In this document: positions 1 through 8,108 of the stretch, piece by piece | Layout: each line of letters opens with the position of its first letter | Numbering within the stretch: the stretch's first letter is position 1 | NCBI GenBank assembly: GCA_016291495.1 | Contig: JAEEXI010000023.1 | Span: 1-40,474, forward strand | Length of the DNA stretch: 40,474 nucleotides | Source: Prevotella sp. | Lineage (GTDB): Bacteria > Bacteroidota > Bacteroidia > Bacteroidales > Bacteroidaceae | Direction of reading: 5' to 3' | Program-made: the position numbers and the translations under genes | Notes under the pieces: generated by a model | Told to the model about the DNA's origin: nothing | The model's input: the letters and a program-made list of their open reading frames with translations, nothing else | Databases searched by the model: none

Positions 1-17
1 TATACGGTGCATTTCAT

Positions 18-49
18 AATTATGCATTAAGCATTATGAATTATGCATT
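18..49. repeat. Degenerate 7-bp tandem repeat (TTATGCA type)
   Basis: Units read TTATGCA, TTAAGCA, TTATGAA, TTATGCA from position 20. The same 32-bp block occurs inverted at 31072-31103 with 30 of 32 bases identical. It lies between the presumed 23S gene, just outside the window, and the 5S gene. Confidence 0.75.
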
Positions 50-60
50 CGAAGAATTAT

Positions 61-172
<112 letters not shown>

Positions 173-182
173 TTCAAAGAGA

Positions 183-225
183 GAAGCCCTGAGTCAGCAA
201 TGACCCGGGGCTTCTTCGTTTTTGT
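183..225 (+). terminator. rRNA operon terminator
   Basis: A 14-bp imperfect stem (GAAGCCCTGAGTCA with TGACCCGGGGCTTC, loop GCAA) is followed by TTCGTTTTT. It lies 10 bases after the 5S gene and would end the rRNA operon. Confidence 0.9.
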
Positions 226-257
226 ACTTCTTACTTTGTTAATTTACTTCTTTTTCT

Positions 258-285
258 CACCTCTCACCTCTTACCTCTCACCTCT
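258..285. repeat. 7-bp tandem repeat (CACCTCT), 4 units
   Basis: Four consecutive units read CACCTCT, CACCTCT, TACCTCT, CACCTCT. Two more units of the same family lie at 403-416. The two blocks bracket the small minus-strand gene at 293-403. Confidence 0.8.
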
Positions 286-292
286 AACTTAG

Positions 293-403
293 TCAGAATG
301 GTCCGTGTCCCATGCAACTGGTCGTTGTGATGGCGGTTAGAAAGGCTGTGAGGGCGGCTACTACAACCTTCACCGCTACCTCAATCAGTCGAGTCTTTTT
401 CAT
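293..403 (-). CDS. Smalltalk-type small membrane protein, 36 residues
   Basis: This minus-strand gene encodes 36 residues. They begin MKKTRLIEVAVKVVVAAL, continue with a hydrophobic run, and end near residue 30 with TTSCMGHG. A short charged start, one membrane-spanning helix and a terminal TSCMG-like tail match the small Bacteroidota proteins annotated as smalltalk proteins, whose function is unknown; this assignment is by resemblance. The start codon directly abuts AGAGGT, which is one unit of the 7-bp repeat read on this strand, so the repeat doubles as a possible ribosome binding site. No clear promoter is visible. In other genomes the family often sits beside HU-like and amidase genes; neither is present here. 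It is divergent from the S41 peptidase fragment. Confidence 0.7.
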   Translation of the reverse strand: MKKTRLIEVAVKVVVAALTAFLTAITTTSCMGHGPF

Positions 404-416
404 ACCTCTTACCTCT
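403..416. repeat. 7-bp repeat (TACCTCT), 2 units, overlapping a start codon
   Basis: Two TACCTCT units belong to the same family as the block at 258-285. On the minus strand they read AGAGGTA twice and run into the ATG of the 36-residue gene. Confidence 0.7.
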
Positions 417-443
417 TACAGGAGTGGCTGAAGTAATGAAGCG

Positions 444-761
444 ATGCGAAACTTGAATAGCGGCATGAACATCGGGGTGCTCTGCAGTCAGGTGGCCTTC
501 TCGTGTGGTCACCAGTTTCCCACGCTCATGAAGGATTACGGTTACCCCATCATGGGTGAGCGTTCGGGTGGGGGAACCTGCTGCGTACAGGTGATGCAGA
601 CGGCCGACGGACAGAACTTCATGATCTCCACCTATCGCGACCGTTCCACCGACAAGAACTTCACAAATACCGATGCAGGCATCACGCCTACCGAGGGCTA
701 CGCCTTCGGTTATGACCACTTCTACGACCTGGATTTTCTGACTTCGAAGCTGCAGCGGTAA
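444..761 (+). pseudogene. C-terminal remnant of an S41-family peptidase
   Basis: The 105-residue reading frame contains IGVLCSQVAFSCGHQFPTL followed by a GERSGGG loop. This resembles the nucleophile-serine region of C-terminal processing (S41) peptidases; Ser20 in AFSCG is the candidate nucleophile. The PDZ domain and the N-terminal half are absent, and the frame is closed by TGA at 429, so no complete enzyme can be made. It is most likely the 3' remnant of a larger gene lost next to the rRNA operon. It could instead be a short expressed protein, since an ATG is available at 444. The call as a remnant is fairly secure; the family assignment rests on motifs only. Confidence 0.65.
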
Positions 762-965
762 TGGAAGAATCCCCAATGTGTATTAGTTAGTCGTTTTCTG
801 CCAATGACGTACCGTTATCCGTCAATAAGGCAGGGTTATTGAGCAATAAGCGTTGGTTATGGGGGGGCAGGGAATTTGTGACAAATCTACCAGACAGACT
901 GATTCACTAACTCTTCTTGATTTATGTTAATTAATTGGTAATCAGTGTTATATTTTGTTTCATTA
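762..965. other. Intergenic stretch without a recognisable gene
   Basis: No plausible reading frame or RNA gene was seen. It contains a run of seven G near 859-865. The promoter of the next gene starts at 966. Confidence 0.5.
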
Positions 966-997
966 TTTGGCGGGTTCATGAATTAGTCGTACCTTTG
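966..997 (+). promoter_or_regulatory. Bacteroidota-type promoter of the lysozyme-like gene
   Basis: TTTG at 966-969, 20-bp spacer, TACCTTTG at 990-997. Transcription would start near 1004, about 60 bases before the ATG at 1065. Confidence 0.8.
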
Positions 998-1064
998 TGC
1001 GCGTTAACAATAGTGTGGCAATTGAATGTCTCGTGGTGAGACGGTCATACTTAAAAAGAGATTT

Positions 1065-1505
1065 ATGAGTAAGGTTGTTAGAAAATTGTTAGTTGCAGCA
1101 GCCATTTTAATGGCTTGTCCTACAGGGACTTTGGCTGGAACAAAAGGACAAAATGGAAATGAAGGCTCTTTTGACTGGAATCCGGTAATGAATGCCATTA
1201 TTCAGGTAGAGAGTGGTGGCAACCCGAGGGCTGTAAGCGGCCCGAGCTGCGGAGCGATGCAGATTACTCCGATTTGTGTACGGGAGTGTAACAACATCCT
1301 ACAGAAAAGAAAGAGCAAGAAGCGCTACACCTTAAACGACCGCTTCGACATTCAGAAGTCGAAGGAGATGTTTCTCCTCCTGCAGTCGTATTTCAATCGC
1401 GCTAATGACATTGAGCATGCCATCCGTTCGTGGAACGGCGGCCAGCACTACTCAAGGAGAGCTACTCAGCGTTATTACGAGAAGGTGATGCGCCATTTGA
1501 AGTAA
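1065..1505 (+). CDS. Secreted transglycosylase/lysozyme-like protein
   Basis: The 146-residue product starts with a signal peptide (MSKVVRKLLVAAAILMA, ending near LAG). The mature part has a goose-lysozyme or SLT-like layout: IIQVESGGNPRAVSG with the catalytic-type Glu, then GAMQI, and near the C-terminus IRSWNGG followed by a Tyr-rich helix. This suggests cleavage of peptidoglycan glycan strands in the periplasm, perhaps in wall turnover or envelope machine assembly. I chose ATG 1065 over an in-frame ATG at 1026 because it begins the signal peptide directly. It is a single gene with its own promoter and a strong terminator. The domain is smaller than in most lytic transglycosylases, so it may be a minimal or specialised member. 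Confidence 0.85.
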   Translation: MSKVVRKLLVAAAILMACPTGTLAGTKGQNGNEGSFDWNPVMNAIIQVESGGNPRAVSGPSCGAMQITPICVRECNNILQKRKSKKRYTLNDRFDIQKSKEMFLLLQSYFNRANDIEHAIRSWNGGQHYSRRATQRYYEKVMRHLK

Positions 1506-1535
1506 GAAGAAAAAAGAACTACTACAAAAAAAAAG

Positions 1536-1570
1536 GAAACGCAATCCAAATGGGTTGCGTTTCTTTTTTA
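1536..1570. terminator. Bidirectional terminator between the lysozyme-like gene and tRNA-Met
   Basis: A perfect 12-bp stem (GAAACGCAATCC with GGGTTGCGTTTC, one G-T pair, loop AAAT) has an A run on its left and a T run on its right. It can end transcription from both sides, serving the + strand gene and the minus-strand tRNA. Confidence 0.9.
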
Positions 1571-1571
1571 G

Positions 1572-1644
1572 TTGCGGAGGCAGGACTCGAACATGCGACC
1601 TCCAGGTTATGAGCCTGGCGAGCTACCAACTGCTCCACTCCGCG
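1572..1644 (-). tRNA. Initiator tRNA-Met (CAT)
   Basis: The cloverleaf has anticodon CAT in loop CTCATAA. Two initiator features are clear: the C1-A72 mismatch (acceptor CGCGGAG against CTCCGCA) and the A11-U24 pair in the D stem. The anticodon stem is CCAGG/CCTGG, so the usual three G-C pairs are A-U, G-C, G-C. The T stem GCATG/CCTGC has a U-C mismatch. No CCA is encoded. Confidence 0.93.
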
Positions 1645-1666
1645 ATCATTTTCTGTTTTGCGGCTG

Positions 1667-1698
1667 CAAAGGTACGACTATTTTCCGAAATAACCAAA
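1667..1698 (-). promoter_or_regulatory. Promoter of tRNA-Met
   Basis: On the minus strand, TTTG (complement of 1695-1698), a 20-bp spacer, and TACCTTTG (complement of 1667-1674). It lies 23 bases before the mature tRNA. Confidence 0.8.
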
Positions 1699-1755
1699 TA
1701 TTTGCCCTGATTTTTTGATTTTAGCGTGTTTTCCGAGCATTTTCCGTCAAATTAT

Positions 1756-1787
1756 TTGGCTGTTTGGAAAGAAATGTCTAATTTTGC
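1756..1787 (+). promoter_or_regulatory. Promoter of the TetR-fabG unit
   Basis: TTTG at 1756-1759, 20-bp spacer, TAATTTTG at 1780-1787. An AT-rich imperfect inverted repeat, ATTGTATTAGTATTGTGCAAT, follows at about 1791-1811 and could be the TetR operator. Confidence 0.65.
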
Positions 1788-1835
1788 ACATTGTATTAGT
1801 ATTGTGCAATACGGGAAATTTGGGAGGATATAGAG

Positions 1836-2435
1836 ATGTCAATATCAAAGACCAGACAGAAGTTGGTGGACGTGGCACGCCAGTTGTTTGCCAAGAACGG
1901 GATGGAGAATACGACGATGAACGACATTGCCGTTGCTTCGGGCAAGGGTCGTCGTACGCTTTATACCTATTTTAAAAGCAAGGAAGATATCTATTATGCC
2001 GTTATAGAGGGTGAGCTGGAGCGCTTGTCGGACAAGCTCGACGAGGTGGCAGCCCGTAAGATCCGTCCTCAGGAGAAGGTGATAGATATTATCTATACGC
2101 ATCTGAACATGATTCGTGAGACGGTGGTGCGCAATGGTAACCTGCGTGCCGAATTCTTCCGTAATATCTGGATGGTGGAGAAGGTGCGCAAGAATTTTGA
2201 CGATGCAGAGATAGAGCTTTTCTGCAAGGTGTTCCGTGAGGGCAAGGAGGACGGTGAGTTCGACATCGAGAATGTGGAGCTGGTGGCCAACATCACCCAC
2301 TATTGTATCAAGGGACTCGAGGTTCCCTATATCTATGGACGTATAGCCCACGGACTCTCAGAGGAAGCTACGAAGCCGCAGGTGGCCAAGTTTATCTATG
2401 GTGCCCTGGGTCATATCACGATCAAGAATAGTTAA
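1836..2435 (+). CDS. TetR-family transcriptional regulator
   Basis: The 199-residue protein has the TetR DNA-binding head at residues 6-55: RQLFAKNGMENTTMNDIAV, then SGKGRRTLYTYFKSKEDIY. The all-helical remainder would bind a small ligand. A GGAGG sequence lies about 11 bases before the ATG at 1836, which supports this start. The gene precedes fabG by only 21 bases in the same direction, so the pair is probably co-transcribed. This suggests control of fatty acid or related acyl metabolism, possibly with autoregulation. The ligand cannot be read from the sequence. Confidence 0.9.
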   Translation: MSISKTRQKLVDVARQLFAKNGMENTTMNDIAVASGKGRRTLYTYFKSKEDIYYAVIEGELERLSDKLDEVAARKIRPQEKVIDIIYTHLNMIRETVVRNGNLRAEFFRNIWMVEKVRKNFDDAEIELFCKVFREGKEDGEFDIENVELVANITHYCIKGLEVPYIYGRIAHGLSEEATKPQVAKFIYGALGHITIKNS

Positions 2436-2456
2436 TATATTAATCAACAACAAATT

Positions 2457-3194
2457 ATGGGATTATTAGAAGGAAAGACAGCCCTGATTACAGGTGCTGC
2501 ACGCGGTATCGGAAAAGCTATCGCATTGAAGTTCGCAGAAGAAGGTGCTAACATTGCATTCACCGACTTAGAGGTGAACGAGGAAACGGAAAAGGAGATT
2601 GCTGCCAAGGGTGTCAAGGCCAAGAGCTATGCCTCGAACGCTGCCGACTTCGCTCAGACCGAGGAGGTGGTGAAGGCTGTGAAGGAAGAGTTTGGTGCTA
2701 TCGATATCCTGGTGAATAACGCCGGTATCACCAAAGACGGTCTGATGCTCCGTATGACCGAGCAGCAGTGGGATGCTGTGATTGCCGTTAACCTGAAGTC
2801 GGCTTTCAACTTCATCCATGCCTGTGTGCCCGTGATGATGCGCCAGCGTGGCGGTTCCATCATCAATATGGCCTCTGTCGTAGGCGTTCACGGTAATGCC
2901 GGTCAGGCCAACTATGCCGCTTCAAAGGCTGGTCTGATAGCCCTGGCCAAGAGTATCGGTCAGGAAATGGGTCCGAAGGGTATTCGTGCCAATGCCATCG
3001 CTCCAGGTTTCATCGAGACGGCTATGACGGCAGCCCTGCCTGAGGAGGTTCGCAACGAGTGGAAGCAGAAGATTCCTCTTCGTCGTGGCGGTCAGGTGGA
3101 GGATATCGCCAATGTGGCCACCTTCCTGGCTTCCGACATGTCGAGCTATGTGAGCGGACAGGTCATCCAGGTGGACGGCGGTATGAACATGTAA
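2457..3194 (+). CDS. fabG: 3-oxoacyl-[acyl-carrier-protein] reductase
   Basis: This 245-residue classical short-chain dehydrogenase has the nucleotide-binding motif TGAARGIG (residues 12-19), NNAGITKDGLMLRM, which is typical of FabG, and a catalytic Tyr153/Lys157 pair in NYAASKAG. It would carry out the NADPH-dependent reduction of 3-oxoacyl-ACP in fatty acid elongation. Its length is normal for the family. It follows the TetR regulator by 21 bases. Its stop is 2 bases from the 3' end of the convergent gene at 3197, with no terminator between them. Another SDR with a different substrate is possible, but the GITKDGLM signature favours FabG. Confidence 0.92.
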   Translation: MGLLEGKTALITGAARGIGKAIALKFAEEGANIAFTDLEVNEETEKEIAAKGVKAKSYASNAADFAQTEEVVKAVKEEFGAIDILVNNAGITKDGLMLRMTEQQWDAVIAVNLKSAFNFIHACVPVMMRQRGGSIINMASVVGVHGNAGQANYAASKAGLIALAKSIGQEMGPKGIRANAIAPGFIETAMTAALPEEVRNEWKQKIPLRRGGQVEDIANVATFLASDMSSYVSGQVIQVDGGMNM

Positions 3195-3196
3195 GA

Positions 3197-3619
3197 TTAT
3201 TTCCGCTTAAACTCAAGGGTCTTTGGGAGTTTCTGCCATTTGCCATTCTTTGGTATTTTGACAGTGCTCCCTTTTTCTTGTCTGAAGATGTAGATAGAGT
3301 CGTTCTTGCGGGTGAGCGACGCTGTCAGGTCTTCGCTGCCAAAGTCGTTGACCATCGTCATCGTAGCCTTCCGCTCATTCTCCATCTCGACATCGACCAT
3401 CACCCAGCAGAAAGAGTGATGTTTCCTGCCCAGATAGCCGGGCAGATCGCCGTAAAGTTCCTGTCCTGCTATCTTGATATCCTTGTCATAAAAATTGATA
3501 CGAAGGAAAACCTCGTACTCGTCATTGTAGAGGTAAGTCTTGAATGCCCTGTCGTCCTTTTGTGCTTGGGCGGAGAGCATCAGAAAAGCCATAAGTGTCA
3601 AAATAACAGTTCTTTTCAT
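3197..3619 (-). CDS. Hypothetical secreted protein, 140 residues
   Basis: I do not recognise the family. The product starts with a signal peptide (MKRTVILTLMAFLMLSAQAQ). The remainder is a small, beta-rich, charged domain with no cysteine pair or catalytic motif that I can see. It contains EVFLRINFYDKDIKIAG and a C-terminal Lys-rich tail. A CAAAGATA box at 3638-3645 gives a minus-strand TATCTTTG promoter element about 19 bases before the ATG. It is convergent with fabG, 2 bases apart. It is probably periplasmic. Confidence 0.75.
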   Translation of the reverse strand: MKRTVILTLMAFLMLSAQAQKDDRAFKTYLYNDEYEVFLRINFYDKDIKIAGQELYGDLPGYLGRKHHSFCWVMVDVEMENERKATMTMVNDFGSEDLTASLTRKNDSIYIFRQEKGSTVKIPKNGKWQKLPKTLEFKRK

Positions 3620-3721
3620 CTTCTATCAGTTTGGGGGCAAAGATACTAAATCTATATCAATAAATTGTGGAAAGCACTAAAAATTTATCGATATATTTTC
3701 TGTTTTTTAAATTTAATTAAG

Positions 3722-3729
3722 TACCTTTG
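3722..3729 (+). promoter_or_regulatory. Promoter -7 box of the glycogen operon
   Basis: TACCTTTG at 3722-3729 with a T-rich -33 region. Transcription would start near 3736, which places the start codon of the synthase at 3752 or 3764 and rules out the longer in-frame extension to 3665. Confidence 0.7.
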
Positions 3730-3763
3730 TACCCATCATACTTGTATAACAATGGGAGAAGAA

Positions 3764-5413
3764 ATGTTGAAACCTGATTACATCTTTGAGTCGAGTTGGG
3801 AGGTTTGTAACAAGGTTGGCGGTATCTATACCGTTCTTTCTACTCGGGCAAAGACATTGCAGGAAGCGATGAAGGACCGGATTGTATTTATCGGTCCTGA
3901 TTTCTGGCAGAAAGAAGCATGCCCTTATTTTAAAGAAGACAAAGCGCTCTTTGCCGATTGGCAATGGGAAGCGAAGGAGCATCATCTTGACGTCAGGGTA
4001 GGGCGGTGGACCATTCCCGGCGAACCCGTTGCGATTTTGGTGGATTTCCAGCCGTTCTTCGAGAAAAAGGACGAGATTTACACGTGGTTGTGGGAAAACT
4101 ATCAGGTTGACTCGTTGCATGCCTACGGCGACTATGACGAGGCTTCGATGTTCTCGTATGCCGCAGCCCTGGTGGTGGAGAGTTTCTATAACCACTATCT
4201 GCAGAACGGCAAACAGCGTGTCGTCTATCATGCCAATGAGTGGATGTGTGGATTGGGTGCCTTATATATAAATAAGGTGTTGCCTCAGATAGGTACCGTC
4301 TTCACGACCCATGCCACGAGTATCGGCCGTTCGATAGCCGGCAACCAGAAGCCTCTCTACGACTATCTCTTCGCCTATAATGGTGACCAGATGGCGGGTG
4401 AGCTGAATATGCAGAGCAAGCACTCTATCGAGAAGCAGACAGCATGGTTTGTCGATTGTTTCACGACGGTGAGTGACATCACTGCCAATGAGTGTAAGGA
4501 ACTGCTCGATAAACCTGTCGATGTGGTATTGCCCAATGGTTTCGACAATAGTTTCGTACCCAAGGCAGCCACCTTCACTAAGAAGCGCAAGGTAGCCCGT
4601 AAGCGTCTGTTGGAAGTTGCCAATGCCTTGCTGGGTGATAACCTTGATGATGATACGCTGATTATCTCGACCTCGGGACGCTATGAGTTCCGCAACAAAG
4701 GTATTGACGTGTTTGTGGAAGCTATGAACCGTCTGTTGCGCGAGAAAGACCTGAAGAAGAAGGTGGTGGCTTTCATCGAGGTGCCCGGTTGGGTAGGAGA
4801 GCCCAGAAAAGACCTGCAGGAGCGACTGGCAAGCGGTAAGCAGTATGATACGCCGTTGGAAGTGCCTCAGGTGACGCACTGGCTGCATAATATGAGCCAC
4901 GACAATGTGCTGGGAATGCTGAAGTACTACGATATGCACAACCGCAAGGATGATCAGGTGAAAGTGATTTTCCTGCCTTGTTACCTTGACGGAAAGGACG
5001 GTGTCGTGAATATGACCTATTATGATATCGTATTAGGTAACGACCTGTGTATCTATCCCTCCTACTATGAGCCGTGGGGCTATACGCCGTTGGAGGCCAT
5101 CGCCTTCAAGGTGCCCTGTATCACGACCGACCTGGCAGGTTTCGGCCTGTGGGCCAATAAGGTGTTCGGTCATCATGGTGAGATCGTGGATGGCGTGAAG
5201 GTCATTCATCGTACAGACTACAATTACTCTGAGGTGGCAGATGCTATCAAGGATACCGTAGCTGAGTTCTCCAACATGACGAAGAAGCAGGTTGATGAAT
5301 GTCGCAAGCATGCTGATGAACTTTCCAAGAAAGCTCTGTGGAGTGAGTTTATCAAGTATTACTACGAGGCATATGATATTGCGCTACGGAAGGCCGAAGC
5401 GCGTTTGAGTTAA
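3764..5413 (+). CDS. Glycogen synthase, GT3 (eukaryote-like) family
   Basis: The 549-residue enzyme would transfer glucose from a nucleotide sugar onto the non-reducing ends of glycogen in the cytoplasm. It resembles yeast and animal glycogen synthase (GT3) more than bacterial GlgA (GT5). Evidence is SSWEVCNKVGGIYTVLSTRA near the N-terminus, IGTVFTTHATSIGR, FTTVSDITANEC, LPNGFDNSF, and YYEPWGYTPLEA at 434-445. I prefer ATG 3764, since GGGAG lies 5 bases upstream of it; ATG 3752 would add four residues. It is 37 bases upstream of the glucan phosphorylase, so synthesis and breakdown genes appear to share one transcript. It is shorter than eukaryotic enzymes, which carry extra regulatory termini. 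Confidence 0.9.
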   Translation: MLKPDYIFESSWEVCNKVGGIYTVLSTRAKTLQEAMKDRIVFIGPDFWQKEACPYFKEDKALFADWQWEAKEHHLDVRVGRWTIPGEPVAILVDFQPFFEKKDEIYTWLWENYQVDSLHAYGDYDEASMFSYAAALVVESFYNHYLQNGKQRVVYHANEWMCGLGALYINKVLPQIGTVFTTHATSIGRSIAGNQKPLYDYLFAYNGDQMAGELNMQSKHSIEKQTAWFVDCFTTVSDITANECKELLDKPVDVVLPNGFDNSFVPKAATFTKKRKVARKRLLEVANALLGDNLDDDTLIISTSGRYEFRNKGIDVFVEAMNRLLREKDLKKKVVAFIEVPGWVGEPRKDLQERLASGKQYDTPLEVPQVTHWLHNMSHDNVLGMLKYYDMHNRKDDQVKVIFLPCYLDGKDGVVNMTYYDIVLGNDLCIYPSYYEPWGYTPLEAIAFKVPCITTDLAGFGLWANKVFGHHGEIVDGVKVIHRTDYNYSEVADAIKDTVAEFSNMTKKQVDECRKHADELSKKALWSEFIKYYYEAYDIALRKAEARLS

Positions 5414-5450
5414 GAGAATAAGAAAAATATAAAATTCAATACAATTGATT

Positions 5451-8030
5451 ATGAAAATTAAAGCTGATTATGCAAATGTTCCTCAGTGGAAGGTGCTGAC
5501 CGTGAAGTCGAGTCTTCCCGAGCAATTGAAGTGTTTGGATGAGATTGCCCGCAATATGTGGTGGGTATGGAACTTTGAGGCTCGTGACTTGTTCCGTGAC
5601 CTCGACCCTGAGATTTACCACGACGTAAAGCACAATCCCGTGATGCTGCTCGAGCGCCTGACCTTTGAGCGCAAAGAGCAAATCCTGAAGGACAAGACCC
5701 TGATGAAGCGTATCAAGGATGTTTATGCCCAGTTCCGCGCATATATGGACGTAGAGCCCGACAAGAAGCGCCCCTCAGTGGCTTACTTCTGTATGGAATA
5801 CGGTATCCACTCAGCCCTGAAAATCTATTCTGGTGGTTTGGGAATGCTGGCCGGTGACTATGTGAAGGAGGCTTCCGACTCTAACGTGGATATGTGTGCC
5901 GTCGGTTTCCTTTATCGTTTCGGTTACTTTACTCAGAGCCTGTCGATGGACGGACAGCAGATTGCCAATTACGAGACGCAGAACTTCGGCTCGCTGCCCA
6001 TCGAGCGCCAGCTCGACAAAGACGGCTCGCCGCTGGTCATAGACGTGCCTTATACCAACTATCAGGTTCACGCTTATGTATGGCGTGTGAATGTGGGTCG
6101 TGTGAAACTCTACCTGCTGGATACTGATAACGAGATGAACTCTGACTTCGACAAACCCATCACCCACTCACTCTATGGTGGCGACTGGGAGAATCGTCTG
6201 AAGCAGGAGATCCTGTTGGGTATCGGTGGTATGCTGCTGCTGAAGAAGCTCGGCATCAAGAAGGATATCTACCATTGTAACGAGGGTCACGCAGCACTCT
6301 GCAACCTGCAGCGCCTGTGCGACTACATCGAGGAAGACGGACTGACCTTCAACCAGGCTCTGGAACTGGTTCGTGCCAGCGGTCTTTATACCGTTCATAC
6401 TCCTGTTCCTGCCGGACACGACTACTTCGAGGAGGGACTCTTCGGCAAGTATATGGGTGGTTATCCCGCCAAACTCGGCATCACATGGGACGAGTTCATT
6501 GGCATGGGTCGTACCAATCCTGACGACAAGGGTGAGAAGTTCTGTATGAGTACTTTTGCCTGCAACACTTGTCAGGAGGTAAACGGTGTGTCCAAGCTGC
6601 ACGGCTGGGTTTCTCAGCAGATGTTCGCTCCCATCTGGAGCGGCTATTATCCCGAGGAGAACCACGTGGGCTATGTCACCAATGGTGTCCACTTCCCCAC
6701 ATGGGCAGCTGCCGAGTGGCTTAAGGTATATAAGAAGTACTTCGATCCTAAGTTCCTGAGCGACCAGTCTAACGAAGAAATCTGGCATGGTATCTACAAC
6801 TGTCCAGATGAGGAGGTTTGGGCTACCCGTAAGGCTCTGAAGCAGAAGCTCTTCGATTATCTGGCCATTCAGTTCCAGGAAACATGGCTGAAGAATCAGG
6901 GCGACCCCGACCGTGTGGTTAAGTTGGTTGAGCGCTTCAACCCCAACGCACTGGTTATCGGCTTCTGCCGTCGTTTCGCTACTTACAAGCGTGCACACCT
7001 GCTGTTCACCGACTTGGAGCGTCTTGAGCGTATTGTCAACAACCCCGAGCGTCCCGTCATGTTCCTCTTCGCTGGTAAGGCTCACCCTGCAGATGGTGCT
7101 GGTCAGGGCTTGATTAAGAAGATTTTCGATATCAGTCAGATGCCTCAGTTCCAGGGTAAGATTATCTTCCTCGAGGACTACGACTTCCTGTTGGCTCGTC
7201 GTTTGGTATCGGGTGTGGATATCTGGATGAACACCCCGACACGTCCTCTCGAGGCCTCTGGTACATCAGGCGAGAAGGCCGAGATGAATGGTGTCGTCAA
7301 CCTCTCCGTGAAGGACGGTTGGTGGCTGGAGGGCTATCGTGAGGGTGCCGGATGGGCATTGACCGAGAAGCGTACCTACCAGAATCAGGGCTATCAGGAC
7401 AAGCTCGACGCTGCTACCATCTACAGCCTGCTGGAGAACGAGATAATTCCTCTCTACTATGATAGAGATAAGAAGACCGGCATTTCTAAGGGCTGGATCA
7501 AGGTTCTCAAGAACTCCATCGCCCAGATTGCTCCTCACTATACGATGAAGCGTCAGTTGGATGACTACTATTCCAAGTTCTACGAGAAGGAGGCCAAGCG
7601 CTTCAAGGAGCTTGCCAAGGATAACTTCCGTCTTGCGAAAGAGATTGCCCAATGGAAGGAAACTGTTGCTGAGCGTTGGGATGCCATCAGCGTCGTAAGC
7701 AGTGAGTCTACTGCTCCCGCTTCCGGTCTGCATGAGACTGGCGTGAAGTACACCCTTCGTTATGTCATCAACGAGCAAGGGCTCGACGATGCTGTGGGTC
7801 TTGAGAAGGTCAACGTTGCTATCGACAAGGACGGCAAAGAGCATGTATTCTCAGTGGAGCCGCTGAAGATGGTTAAGAAGGAAGGTAACAACTTTACCTT
7901 CGAGGCGGAGCATTCACCCAAGCAGTCTGGTCAGTACATGAGTGCTGTCCGCATGTATCCGAAGAACAAGAACCTGCCTCACCGTCAGGACTTCTGCTAT
8001 GTGAAATGGTTGGAGTTGCCTAACGTATAA
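5451..8030 (+). CDS. glgP: Alpha-glucan (glycogen) phosphorylase, GT35
   Basis: The 859-residue protein would release glucose-1-phosphate from alpha-1,4-glucan using pyridoxal phosphate. The N-terminus carries the DUF3417-like segment ([13 protein letters not shown]). The core has [29 protein letters not shown] and [10 protein letters not shown]. The cofactor site is [11 protein letters not shown] with Lys609, followed by [10 protein letters not shown]. About 120 C-terminal residues form an extra beta-rich part seen in long bacterial members. I chose ATG 5451 over an in-frame TTG at 5445. It is second in the glycogen operon and ends in a strong hairpin. It is not the short maltodextrin phosphorylase type. 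Confidence 0.93.
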   Translation: MKIKADYANVPQWKVLTVKSSLPEQLKCLDEIARNMWWVWNFEARDLFRDLDPEIYHDVKHNPVMLLERLTFERKEQILKDKTLMKRIKDVYAQFRAYMDVEPDKKRPSVAYFCMEYGIHSALKIYSGGLGMLAGDYVKEASDSNVDMCAVGFLYRFGYFTQSLSMDGQQIANYETQNFGSLPIERQLDKDGSPLVIDVPYTNYQVHAYVWRVNVGRVKLYLLDTDNEMNSDFDKPITHSLYGGDWENRLKQEILLGIGGMLLLKKLGIKKDIYHCNEGHAALCNLQRLCDYIEEDGLTFNQALELVRASGLYTVHTPVPAGHDYFEEGLFGKYMGGYPAKLGITWDEFIGMGRTNPDDKGEKFCMSTFACNTCQEVNGVSKLHGWVSQQMFAPIWSGYYPEENHVGYVTNGVHFPTWAAAEWLKVYKKYFDPKFLSDQSNEEIWHGIYNCPDEEVWATRKALKQKLFDYLAIQFQETWLKNQGDPDRVVKLVERFNPNALVIGFCRRFATYKRAHLLFTDLERLERIVNNPERPVMFLFAGKAHPADGAGQGLIKKIFDISQMPQFQGKIIFLEDYDFLLARRLVSGVDIWMNTPTRPLEASGTSGEKAEMNGVVNLSVKDGWWLEGYREGAGWALTEKRTYQNQGYQDKLDAATIYSLLENEIIPLYYDRDKKTGISKGWIKVLKNSIAQIAPHYTMKRQLDDYYSKFYEKEAKRFKELAKDNFRLAKEIAQWKETVAERWDAISVVSSESTAPASGLHETGVKYTLRYVINEQGLDDAVGLEKVNVAIDKDGKEHVFSVEPLKMVKKEGNNFTFEAEHSPKQSGQYMSAVRMYPKNKNLPHRQDFCYVKWLELPNV

Positions 8031-8049
8031 GAGCAACCATCATAATATG

Positions 8050-8085
8050 AGAATGGCGATCCGATGAGGGTCGCCATTCTTATTG
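8050..8085 (+). terminator. Terminator after glgP
   Basis: AGAATGGCGATCC pairs with GGGTCGCCATTCT (13 bp, one G-T pair, loop GATGA), followed by TATTGG. The T tract is weak. It lies 20 bases after the stop codon and before the convergent gene at 8109. Confidence 0.8.
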
Positions 8086-8108
8086 GTCCGATGATATTGC
8101 TTGACAGA

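Noticed and set aside
18..49. Possible CRISPR or IS end
   Set aside because: No unique spacers between units, no cas genes or transposase, and the units are degenerate 7-mers.
859..865. G7 homopolymer as a phase-variation tract
   Set aside because: It lies in a region with no gene or promoter close enough to be switched.
1430..1612. Plus-strand frame running over the terminator into tRNA-Met
   Set aside because: It is made of a terminator and an antisense tRNA; not a gene.
3059..3649. Plus-strand frame across the end of fabG and the convergent hypothetical gene
   Set aside because: It crosses two better supported genes and its product has no coherent domain.
6168..7085. Long reading frame on the minus strand inside glgP (305 codons)
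   Set aside because: It lies wholly within a conserved enzyme gene with good codon use on the + strand and has no recognisable motif or promoter; it is a shadow frame.
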